NCBI GenBank assembly: GCA_918026815.1
Contig: CAKJVC010000017.1
Span: forward strand, 62,001 to 126,000
Origin: Chalara sp. BL73
Lineage: Eukaryota > Ascomycota > Leotiomycetes > Helotiales
Reading direction: 5' to 3'
DNA: 64,000 nt
A model generated the notes under the pieces. It was not told the DNA's origin. It saw nothing but the letters and a program-made list of their open reading frames with translations, and made no database searches. Positions within the stretch are counted from its first letter, which is position 1, and each line of letters opens with the position of its first letter. This document shows positions 1 to 10,200 of the stretch, piece after piece. The translations under genes and the position numbers were made by a program.

Positions 1-2
1 AT

Positions 3-1292
3 GTTGCGGATGCCGCTCCACGACTGTCAAATGCTGACCTATATCACCATTACCTAGAACATACGAGCCGTACATTATCTCACTGCCAAAGAGACCAGGG
101 TGCATTGCAGATAGGCATCCCAACTCTGGCATTACAGAGCAAAACCGTCTTCCATTCACTACTAGCGCTCTCCGCAGTCTGTCTGTGCTGTGATATGATC
201 TCCGCACAACCTCCTCCCAGTTTGGATGCTGTAAACCAAGTCTTGGCGACCAGTTATCGACTCTACAATCTAGCGAGTGAGCAGATGAGAGAATTGATGT
301 CACAGCCAGATGCTTTACAGATGGAATCTCTCTTGGCAAGTGCCCTGTTGTTGGTACCGTTCACTACTGCAAGTCAGCAAGTAAATCATTGGATCTCGAG
401 CAAGAGTAAAACGCAAGAGTCGCACAAACCCCTATCAACAACTCCAAGAGATGTAATAGTCATGATGCGGGGGATAAGAACGACGCTCCAAGCGTTGGAC
501 TGGCACGATTTGAGCACGGCCCAAGCGACGGAATCCGCAACAGAGAGTTCGTCACCATTGCCAGAATTCAATATCTCAGCAGATCTACCTCCATCGCATA
601 CACATGTCATGTTCCCGATACTCGCTGCGACCAGCCAAAGGGCATTCTCCAGGCTTCAAGAACGCATAAGTTCACTCTGCCACAAAAATGCCTGTTATGG
701 CGAAGCAAAATGTACCAATGGTCAATTGTCCGCCTGCGCCGCCGCTTTCGAAATCCTACTCACAATCAGAACCGACACTTTCTCTCCGTCAGATTCACTT
801 GCACCGCGCTCGATAGAACCCACAGTGAAGAAGCCTCTTGAGCCCGAATCAGTCTCGCTACTACAAGTGGGGCAATGGCTTCGATCCTATGTAAGTAGGC
901 ATGCGATTTCGCTGCCAACAGAACCATTGACAATGCGCTTTCTCGGTTTCCTTGTTCAAGCGCCGCAAGCATACCTGAACCTCGTACTTCCACTTCTCGA
1001 CCAGAGACTTGAGAGCCCAATCAGTACCCCATCTGAGGGTACATGGGCGCGATTGACAAAGGAGCAAGCACTTGCGCTAGACATTTATGCGCATTGGTCC
1101 GTCCTCATGTTCCTTGTTGAGGAGGAGTCATGGTGGATTGGAAATCTGCCAATTGTGACGCTTACAGGAATGGTGAACAGATATGGCGACCATTTTGTGA
1201 CTGGTTTGTGGTCTAAGGGCACATATAGTCAGGAAAAGTGGTGGCCAGGGAGTATGTTAACTATTTTGCGAGAGATAAAATGTAGCCAGTGA
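3..1292 (+). CDS. Zn2Cys6-type transcription factor, C-terminal part (cut by left edge)
   Basis: The reading frame is open to the left edge, giving 429 residues before the stop; the nearest ATG-like codon (position 105) is TTG, so the true start and DNA-binding domain lie outside the window. The visible part matches the middle/C-terminal regulatory region of fungal C6 factors of the sterol-uptake-control (UPC2-like) type: a YHHYLEHTSRTL block, a hydrophobic HSLLALSAVCLCCDM helix, LLASALLLVPFTTASQQVNHW, then TPRDVIVMMRGIRTTL. These blocks are typical of the family; absence of the Zn2Cys6 cluster is due to truncation. No intron is needed in the visible part. Targets cannot be inferred. Confidence is high for the family, low for the pathway. 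Confidence 0.8.
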   Translation, partial: VADAAPRLSNADLYHHYLEHTSRTLSHCQRDQGALQIGIPTLALQSKTVFHSLLALSAVCLCCDMISAQPPPSLDAVNQVLATSYRLYNLASEQMRELMSQPDALQMESLLASALLLVPFTTASQQVNHWISSKSKTQESHKPLSTTPRDVIVMMRGIRTTLQALDWHDLSTAQATESATESSSPLPEFNISADLPPSHTHVMFPILAATSQRAFSRLQERISSLCHKNACYGEAKCTNGQLSACAAAFEILLTIRTDTFSPSDSLAPRSIEPTVKKPLEPESVSLLQVGQWLRSYVSRHAISLPTEPLTMRFLGFLVQAPQAYLNLVLPLLDQRLESPISTPSEGTWARLTKEQALALDIYAHWSVLMFLVEEESWWIGNLPIVTLTGMVNRYGDHFVTGLWSKGTYSQEKWWPGSMLTILREIKCSQ

Positions 1293-1534
1293 ACTTCCCT
1301 ACTACCGGTGGCATGTGCACTTGCCAGGAGGAGAATTTCAGGAGGTGGTCATCAACAAAAACAACAATCAAGACTTATCCACCAACCTCAACGAACATTA
1401 CGCATGAAACACATGCGTACGTGCCCTCAGGTTAAATTATAAGCCAATTACTACAGCCCGTGCGTTCCGACACTAATTAAAATAAAAAATAAAAAATTAT
1501 ATTGTTTGCTTTATTTATTATTTAAACAATTAGT

Positions 1535-1700
1535 TGTAACAACTCAAGGCGAACAGAGATCTCGATCCGTAGATCTCAAGGAAAAAGACTTAAAAGTGTG
1601 AACGACTATTAGTTGTTATATGTAACAGAAAGAGTGTCATGGCCCTAGTCCTTCTTCCTGATCCACGGATCGAGATCCCTGTTCGCCTTGAGTTGTTACA
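1535..1700. repeat. 166 bp element with ~37 bp terminal inverted repeats
   Basis: The left arm (from TGTAACAACTCAAGGCGAAC) and right arm (ending GTTCGCCTTGAGTTGTTACA) are near-perfect inverted copies over about 37 bp, with two or three mismatches further in. The ends are TGTAAC...GTTACA, the same terminal hexamers as the gypsy A LTRs, but the interior is unrelated. No target-site duplication is visible (TTAGT before, GTCAT after). It could be a small MITE or an old LTR-like remnant. Confidence 0.55.
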
Positions 1701-2135
1701 GTCATTTGCTGTGTATTTAACTGCAGTTTTATGGCTACTAGCGTCTTACACAGAATGTACAAGGCTTAAAAGTTTTGATCTACGGCAAGTAATTACAGCT
1801 CCTCACTCGAACGCACTAAAAGGCTAGGACAAATCGGTAATATAAATTGTATAACTATTCTTAAATTTATTTAATTTGTATTTAACAAGCTTATTTGTAT
1901 TGCTTCAATTTAAACTAATTAGCAATGCCCCAGGGTATTTTGATCTGCGTAAAGGTAAAGAACGCAACCGTTGGCAGTATAAATCTAATCTATTCACCGT
2001 TAGAGATTTTCAGCTGGAAAAGGTCAGGCCACAAGTCGATTTTGTGGCTGTATGGTGGGAAGGATGAGACACATGGATTGTGTTCCCGGCCAGTCTCGAC
2101 GATCCGTCTGAGAACGGCAAAGGTCCTTCTCTGAT

Positions 2136-2556
2136 GGGGTACGATTGAAACGGCCGTCATTAGCGCCAACACACCAAAAAGTCACGGCATGCCGCTTTTA
2201 CACCACTCGGCACGAAACTTGGTGAAAATTGTGTTTTGCGATTTCGCGTAACTAACACGAAAACAACTAAATGAAATAACAACCCAAAAAATTGAAACTT
2301 GATTTATTCAAATCTAATAAATTTAGTTAAATCCGATTGTTAGAATGTATATTTATATATGTTTTGTAGCGATATTTATTTAAAAAGAAAGAAATCCCTT
2401 TCAAACAAAATCGGTTTAGCGTATTTCGCTTAGTATAACAGCAAAGTAAAATTCTAAAAGTAGAAAAGCGTACATGTGACTTTCGCTTAACGACCTCAAC
2501 AAAGAATATAGTGGGGGAAGCCAAGACGCTAATGACGGCCGTTTCAATCGTACCCC
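2136..2556. mobile_element. 421 bp MITE with 32 bp TIRs and 6 bp target duplication
   Basis: Terminal inverted repeats begin GGGGTACGATTGAAACGGCC and match over 31 of 32 bp (2136-2167 against 2525-2556). They are flanked by a perfect 6 bp duplication TCTGAT (2130-2135 and 2557-2562). The interior is AT-rich and has no coding capacity, so this is a non-autonomous DNA element. A diverged relative lies at 43573-44210. Confidence 0.8.
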
Positions 2557-2590
2557 TCTGATGTACAAGATTCGTTCGCTCCCCTGCTCG

Positions 2591-4521
2591 TCATTGATTC
2601 CCAATAATTGTCCAACGACCGGAACCATCAAGGCGCATCTTTATGCCTTTCGACGAATCCACCATACTTTTAAGCTCCGGGTTCCTCGGGAATATGGGAT
2701 GCGTGACACCATCGGACTGCCTGCTATCCTGCATGCCTAAGAAGACAAGGGAGAGTGGCGATGATTTCCAGATGTACTCGTCACAAGTCTTGATAATAAT
2801 AACCACCAGCAACAGGAACGTAGCACAAACGACTACAGCTGGAAGGATGAGCCAGAACCAACGAACAGAAATGAACGCTTCTGTGGCCCAAACCGTGCCA
2901 TTGGCTCCACTCGTATCGCTGCAAGTATCGGGTGCAGTCCGGGCATGTGTTGTTAACCTCTTGGCGAGGGATTTGAAGACTGTATCGATGGTGTCTATTT
3001 TGTTTCCGGCTTGTTCGCCAAGCTTCTGCATTATATGAGAGGACCATAGAGGTCTCCCTGAAGTCGACAGTGTTGCGAAACCAGTGAAGAGACCGGCAAT
3101 GGCTTGATTTAATCCTAGGCCGTTCATGCCATATAATGAGTATGTACAGTTTTCGTCGTCGCTATACGGAGGAGCTTTGGCTATGCCACCTCCGAAACAG
3201 AATTCCGGAACTATTGTGACGTTCGTCAGACTCCAGGGATGGTTGCCTTCATATTCCAGCTTCGATGGTATTTCAGTCGAAGTTTCGTTGAAGAGCCCCT
3301 CTGTAACGTTTCCGCTGTACTGTAGGACGCAGAAGTAGAGAGCACACTCAAAGGCGGCAATCTTGAGTGGGTTGGACCATCTGCTATCAGTTTCGCCGTA
3401 GATTGCAGTGACATTGACGAGACCAGTTATGTTCACCAGGTCCGGTGCAAAAAGTTCCCTGTTGTACGCTGTAGTGTTGAGTGAAGTGCCTTTACTCAGC
3501 CAGGATAGCAAGCTTGATTGTTCTTCAATTCGCAAATAGTATTTGCAGCCAGTCTCTTCTGGACAATCTTCAACTGAAATTACCTCGCCAGTACTTGGGT
3601 GGTAAGGGACTAGCTCCCTTGTAATATCAGCGCATCGGCTGCAGAAGCCGAGCGATTGATATGGGCTAAAGGTACAATTTCCAGTTGGGCATGCTGTTTC
3701 TATTGGCGTACTTGAGCCGTTTTGGAGAATTCCATCATATATTGCTCCGATGGTATCCAACCCAATGTCGACTACCCCAGGCGCTGCTCCCATGCTTGGT
3801 CCTGGATTTATATCATTGTAACGGCCGCCACAAGTCGGGATAGATGCTAGACCATTGGTTCTGATGTCTCTCTGGCGGATCTGGACTACTTGCTGTGCGA
3901 AAGGTCCAACGGTAAAGGATGCAAGGAAGAGAACGGACCCAATTGAAGCCAGGTGACTGTTTCATCGTTAGCGACATCATCAAACCGTCTTCGGGGTTCA
4001 TACAATGGACTAATGGAAAACAATAGTTTGAATGCCCCGAACGCCCCCCGGCTTGCCTCATCAAAAGTGACCACAATCTCAAGGGCCTGATCCCTCTGTT
4101 TGTACCAAGACCATTTAAGCTGCGAAATACCTTCTGCCAACGGAACAATAACTGCTGCTTTGATCACCGTAATAAGAATGGAGAGAAGAGTATTGATGGT
4201 GATACTGTACGGCCAGTCCCTTAGAGCTCTCCCATTGAATTGCTGGAGGACAACGATAATGCCAGCAAGCGATCCGAGAGCTAGTACACAGCTAATCAAT
4301 TCCCAAATCCATGATCCTAACACACTAAAGAAGGTATGTGGAGGTCCCGGCGTTGGTTGTAAGTGCGAAGTTTCGAATGCCTGTTCCCTATCGTCATCAT
4401 TGTTCGGCCTCGAGATGGGCAACGCTTCTCTGACGGATTTTTCCAAATACTGGAAATCACTCGCATCAGGGTATGCTTCTATGCTCTCACTATAAGCCAT
4501 TTCATTCGCCCTCGAACTCAT
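2591..4521 (-). CDS. DUF3176 family membrane protein
   Basis: Two exons, complement(2591..3956, 4004..4521). The 47 nt intron (3957-4003) has donor GTATGA, branch GCTAAC and acceptor CAG, and joins the halves in frame to give 627 residues. DUF3176 proteins are fungal membrane proteins of unknown role. Visible segments: acidic N-terminus, TM about 70-93, TM about 108-130, the conserved block with FDEASRGAFGAFKLLF, a third hydrophobic segment just after the intron, a long extracellular-like region rich in N-x-S/T and paired Cys (for example CPTGNCTFSPYQSLGFCSRC), a TM about 524-548 and a cytoplasmic tail. The start at 4521 is the first Met in frame; a second Met lies seven codons on. Convergent with the transcription factor to the left. 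Confidence 0.85.
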
Positions 4522-5120
4522 GTGGAATCGGGGCTGACGCTGGAGGCGTTAGCCAGAAGATCTCTAGGCTGCCCAAAGAGTAGAAACATGAAGGCGGGTA
4601 CTATCATCGTGATAAAAAAATTTTTGAGCCGTCTTCGTCAGGATGCTAAATTTAGCATGCATGGTTCTTAACTGAGAGGCGTTTTCAAAATGGCTGGGGC
4701 TCCGAATTATTTTGCGGCGAAAAGTGCTCCCGTCTTATTTTACCCCAAATAGTTTGTTGTGACCCGAGCTATGTGCAATGCTAAGAGAGGGGAAGGGGGG
4801 GTTAATTTCAGAAGGTCACTCGATATTCCTCACAGCTGATCTTTCCATTTGAGGCTGATGGGTATAGTGTAAAAGCGACGCTGTTGAGGTTATCGTGCGA
4901 ATATTGGAGAGCTGTGAAAGGCATGAGGGAACGGAGAAGGAAAAAAGGTCAGGCGCTTGCCAAGCTCATCTCAAGCCAACACCACGATTCCCAACGGCCA
5001 CTATAGCGGAACAGGGGTATCACTGGTTTGAATTTAAAACTTTAAAAAATGCCATTAACTCCTATACTTTGTTTTATCGCAAGAACTCTTAGATATCGTT
5101 TTAATCGAGACGTTAGGTGG

Positions 5121-6081
5121 GGTGGAGGTCCAACTGAGCTCAGTTGGACCTTTGTTTAAAGGTTTACAAAACGTTTTGCAGTTTAATAATAAACAAAACA
5201 AAAACAAAAAATTAAAAACAATAATTTTTTTATTTTATTACAAAAAATTATTATTAAATTTGAAGTATTTAGTTAAACAAACTAGTATAAACAGTAAATA
5301 ATTAATTTTATTAAAATAATAATAATAAATACTTTACTGTTATTAAAATTTTGTTAATTATTTTGTAAACATTTAGCAAATATTTCATAAACATTTAATA
5401 AACTTTTAGTAATCATTTAGTAATCATTTATAAAATACAAAAAATTTAAAATTATTATAAATATTTAGTAAACATTTAATAAACATTTAGCAAATATATA
5501 TAAAATACTAAAATTTTAAAATTATTAAAAATACTTAAAACGTTTAATTTAATTTTTTATTAATTAAATTAATAAAACTACAATAATATAACTAAATAAC
5601 AGTTTTGTTTTTATTATTAAACTGTTATTTAGTGTATAATATAAATATATAATTTGTAGTTTGTGTAACAATCGGTATGCCCAAGGCACGGCGCGGAAGT
5701 CATGATACAGGAGCAAGGGGTGGTGATCAGGGTATGAGAGGTTTCAGACCCAATACGGGGTAGACTCGGAGTCGCCTATATAAAGGCCTGTTTATATCCT
5801 CTACAGTTGCTCCTCATGTTTTTGTATCCTTAGTACTTTAGACCTATAAGGCAATCACTATCAGCCTATTGTACGCACTCCTATATGCCTCTATTCTAGC
5901 CCGTGATTCCTTGCGTCGTTACAGTTTGTGTATAAAAGTAATTTTAATAATATACATTATAACAAAAACAATTAGTAAACGTTTACAGAATATCTCAGTT
6001 GGACTTGCCAAGAAATTTAATAAAAATAAGCTGTGAAATGTGGTCTGTGCAGGTCCAACTGAGCTCAGTTGGACCTCCACC
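5121..6081. mobile_element. TIR element whose ends are perfect 26 bp palindromes
   Basis: Both ends carry the same perfect palindrome centred on GAGCTC (5126-5151 and 6051-6076), extended outward by GGTGG on the left and CCACC on the right, so the ends are about 31 bp inverted repeats that are each self-complementary. The native interior is very AT-rich, with loose repeats of ACATTTAGTAAACATTTAATA-like units, and has no coding capacity. A solo LTR sits inside. No clear target duplication is visible. Confidence 0.6.
5664..5923 (+). repeat. solo LTR of the gypsy A family
   Basis: A 260 bp sequence starts TGTAACAATCGGTATGCCCA and ends CTTGCGTCGTTACA, clearly homologous to the 281 bp LTRs at 18950 and 36890 but with a shorter 5' part. 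It includes the shared CCTATATAAA TATA-like box. A perfect 5 bp target duplication GTTTG flanks it (5659-5663 and 5924-5928). This shows a full insertion that later lost its interior by LTR-LTR recombination. Confidence 0.9.
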
Positions 6082-6554
6082 TGACCTGCCGACCTGTTTT
6101 AATCCAGCAACACTCCTTTTCAAAAAAGGCACGTGATCATTTTCTTCTTTGCTACAGGATTCTTGAATGAATGATAGTCATCACATTTTTTACATGATAA
6201 CACTAGAAATGCTAGGCGCTGGGTAAAAGTTGGGGTAGGTGGCTTGAAGATATTCGAGGGCTTTTCAAATATGGAGCACACTGTGTGACAAGGACCTGGG
6301 TGGATTGGACGGCAAACGGCGACTATTGCTAAAAAGAAGGTATTGATTTTCGAACACAGGTACGAGAAGTAGAAGGAAAAAGATGTCGAAAATCATCATG
6401 AAAAGAAAAAGAATTAAAGGCTCAGCGATCAGTTCTGTTATACATCTAACGATCTCTATTTTCTCAACCCCTGGTGCATGAAATTGTATTTTCGGCTATG
6501 GCACAAGTAAAAAAGATTTAAAATTACAATCCCATCGTGCAATTCACTGCCCGT

Positions 6555-6824
6555 TCAGTCTTTCTCCTCATTGTCAGAGAAGTAGTTGAACTCTTTGGGC
6601 AGGACGGCTTCCTCCCTGCCCTCATCCTTATCAACAGCAGTCAATACACAAGCATCTGCAATTACGCCGCTCCTCGTCGCCTCTCCTTGAGAACCAGCCT
6701 GTCGGTGGACACTGAAGAAGCCACTTCGCTGTATCTCAATTGTTGTTTGTACGTTATATCGAATAAGCGTTGAAGAAGAGTCGAGGCATCGCTCACCATG
6801 TTGCTCCAACTTGCTACAGTACAA
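6555..6824 (-). CDS. small hypothetical ORF (low support)
   Basis: An 89-codon ORF whose C-terminal half ends in an acidic tail (KEFNYFSDNEEKD). An overlapping minus-strand frame starting near 6799 encodes another plausible stretch (VSDASTLLQRLFDITYKQQL), so a spliced small gene is conceivable, but no convincing intron joins the two. No domain recognised; it may be chance. Confidence 0.2.
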   Translation of the reverse strand: MYCSKLEQHGERCLDSSSTLIRYNVQTTIEIQRSGFFSVHRQAGSQGEATRSGVIADACVLTAVDKDEGREEAVLPKEFNYFSDNEEKD

Positions 6825-7233
6825 GCAACATGGGAATCCCTCAGACGCTAGGCATAAGGTTCATTTATTCAAAGCCCAGAATCATGAGGAAGATTCGGAA
6901 TCAATATCAAGCTCTGATTGTTAATAACTTTCACTACTTGCTGGCAGTGGTTATAGTTAAATGGCTAGATATTGATGTGATTTGCTGACATGACTAGCAT
7001 TTGACTCCAAAACCCACCCTTCTATTTTCCGACTAAAGAAAGATCATTGCATCCGCGCCAGCATTTAAAATAACGACCACCGTCGGAAAGTATCACATCC
7101 ACATACAGGAAGGCTATATTCCGGTAACGACAACGGAAGCGGAGCCGCTTGTAGCTCTAAAGTAGTCCTCGCGGCCCCAGTGTAGCTAGCACGAATATAA
7201 TATTATGCAATAGTTGTCCAGATGTTTGACAAT

Positions 7234-10200
7234 TTACCAATCAGGTGATAATCCTGTGGCCCAGGTGTATGCTTCATGTGGTGTTGGTAAAAGCCCATCC
7301 CTCCACAACCTATATGCTACATGCTTTCTCCAGCTCAGTGCATTGACTGGCCAGATGGTGACCTCGCCGTGTCTAGCGTGAGATGGCTTTTTACAAGAAC
7401 CCCAGCTGACTCCGTTATTACAAAAGGATCCGTCCCGGTGGTTTGGAAAGTATGCGTGTGCCACCGAATCGCCCATATTGACCATGTAAGAGCCTGCTCG
7501 ATCGAAAGGCGCACGAGATGGTGACCAGTGATCTGGCTGGGTGCAATAACAACAAAGTTCCTCTTTTTCTTGCGAAAAATCTAATTGTATGCTCTGACCA
7601 ATCTGAGATGGTGATAGCGCACGTAGGGCATGTCGGTATTTCTTCTCCACATCGGCATGGGAGAGTATGATCCCCTGAAGCACGTCATCTCGTTCCAGAA
7701 CACTCAACACGCTTAACCCTGCTGTCTGGACAACTTCGCACCAAATAGCCCATGCGACTGGTGAGAGTGCCATGTCAGATGGAGCTAAACCCTCATCGTT
7801 CAGTAAATTTGGATTACACCCTGAGTTGATAAGCCGAATCATTAAGGCTTTTAGTTTGTGTGCACTTTCTGGAGTGACTTTCCAGTCGTTGCATCCTGAT
7901 GTAGTCCGTAGGATGAAATGTAAAATTCCGTCGCCGCCATTATCAACCACTGAAGGGTTAGAACCAAACTGAAGTAGCATTTGGGCTACTTCAGGAAATT
8001 GACTTCTCTGCACGCCTTCAACGGATGCAAGTAGAGCAGTTCTCCCGAACAAGTCCCTCTCGTTAAGGTCGTTGATATGGGGAAGGATATGCCGCATCGG
8101 TTGAAACAGACGCAGCTCCGCTTCATGATCCGACATGATTGACATGGCTACGTTTGCCAAAGGAATAATAGCGGTGCCTACGTCATGCCCCATGTCGTTC
8201 TTGTGACTGCAAGGCACTCCTACCTCAGAGCCGCAGTAAGTCAAGAACAGTCGAGAGGCAATTTCCACGTCTGTTGACGAAAGATCATGGCGTATAACAG
8301 CAGCATTAGCAGACGTACTCTGAATACCGCCATCTTGGAGTAGCAAGAGGAATGAGCAAAGGACTGAATTTCCTTGACTGTAGGAAACGTCAGCCAATCT
8401 TTAATTTCCGCCTGTGCGAGTTGTAAAATCTCCCCTACCTGTCGCAGTCCAATGGATCTGCTCCTTGCTGAAGCAGAAGTTGACATATATCAAACCTGCC
8501 ATATTCTAAACAAGTCTATAGCATTTAGCATTGTCCTTGAGCAGAAGCGATGATCTCACATAAAGCAAAGAATCTCCATCCGTATCTCGATCAGTAGGAT
8601 ATAGTTTGCGGGTCCCCAAAAGACTGCGAATACCAGCGATATTCCCAGTCTGGATAAGATCGAATACTATTGAATCGTCCCGCAACACCTTGAACGTTGT
8701 CAAAGAACGACCAACGGAGTTCCGGTCTCGTGGAAATTTTATGGACCTCGCCGAGATGCCATTTAGCCGAGCTAGATGATCAACTTCCGGGATGAATAGC
8801 ATATGAACACCTAAGATCTTATCACTGGTTCTATTCCTGGTAAGGTGTAAACGCAACTTCCCGAGGGGCAAGTCGACCTCGATCTGGTCGTAGTCAATGG
8901 CTGACCTCTGTTTGTGAGAGGTATAGTACAGGCTCTGCTCACACTTTTGCTGAAGCCTAGCAAATGATGGATGTTGCAGATTTGAATCGCCGCAAATATC
9001 GTACCTCACCGCCCCTTTTTTTATTCTCTTACGGTGTCGAGGCTCTATTGATGAAGCACCTTGTGCGTCTACAAGTAGCTCCTCAAATTGATGTCTCAGC
9101 CACCGGGGGTTTTTCTCCTTTATGCGCTTCTGTGAACCCATAACCGCATAAGAGGTTGAATAGATATGCCTGATGAACAAGAAGATATGGGAAAGAGCGG
9201 TGGCAGAGTCGGTGGCAGAGCCCAGTGTGACTGTTTTAAGAGAGTTATCTTTCATTCCACCAATTTGAACGTCCTTTAGAATCGTCGCAATTTTGTTGAG
9301 CTGGAGATTTTGGGCCGTTGTAATATTGGTTATATTTGAGTCTAGCGATAACCCAAATTTGGAAAACATAGCCTGTGCTTCATATAAGTCCGTGCACCCC
9401 CATTTGGATACCCCCCCCGCCTAGCCGAGGATCACTCAAACAAAAACAGTTCTAATTAAATAACTACTTAACCAAAATACAATCCAAAGTAGAATCAGAC
9501 TTATTACTTTCATTTTCATCTTTTTTTATATTTATAGCCTTCCCTGCTTCTAATTGCGCTTGTCGAATATTCGAAATATCCGCAAATTTCGAATTTGGAC
9601 TTGTTTTAACTTTCCTTCTTTTTCTAAGTCTAGCTTTTTCTAATTAAACTTCTAAAAACTGTATTTTGTAGCTATTACTAGCTAAAACAGATTCTTGATC
9701 TTCAAATCTTTTGATAATCTTTCGAAATAAGATTTTTTAAGTAAAAGAGTCGTTTATACTTAAGTTTTGAAACTTAGCTACTTAAGTTTTTACTTCGGTC
9801 GATTTCCGAAAAGTAAATAAAAGCACAAGTAGAAATTTTGTTTTTAATAGTCCCGACTTGTTTTGACTAGCTTATAGAATCTTTTTTCTCGTATTTGAGT
9901 TTTTGAGAAGTAAAAAGCTAAGTAAAAGTTTAGCTATCGATTTTAGCCACAACTCAGTAGCTTTTTACTTAGCTTTAATTATCTTTGCGAATAATGCTTC
10001 TTTTTTAGCTTTCGAATAACAAGTAAAAAAGTTTTGCTTTTCAATTGGGCTAGATCGGTCAAAAAAACTAAAAAACCTACGGCGGTTCGATAGTGACTTT
10101 TAAAAAAAAAAAAGACTAATAAATCCAAAAGCTGAAAAACGTGTAACATATATAGCGGTAAAACAAGTAAATAAACGTTGTTTTAAAAGCAGAAATACAT

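Larger units (their letters stand above)
1293..2590. other. intergenic, holds two inverted-repeat elements
   Basis: No gene is visible between the stop of the transcription factor and the stop of the DUF3176 gene, which face each other. The stretch is AT-rich and contains the two inverted-repeat elements listed separately (1535-1700 and 2136-2556). Short ORFs here have no recognisable domains. Confidence 0.6.
4522..7233. other. intergenic, mostly repeats
   Basis: No supported gene. The stretch holds a palindrome-ended TIR element (5121-6081) with a nested solo LTR. On either side is plain AT-rich sequence with short ORFs of unknown value. A minus-strand ORF at 6555-6824 ends in an acidic tail and is listed separately at low confidence. 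Confidence 0.55.

Noticed and set aside
2643..3038. 131-codon plus-strand ORF
   Set aside because: Antisense shadow of the DUF3176 gene.
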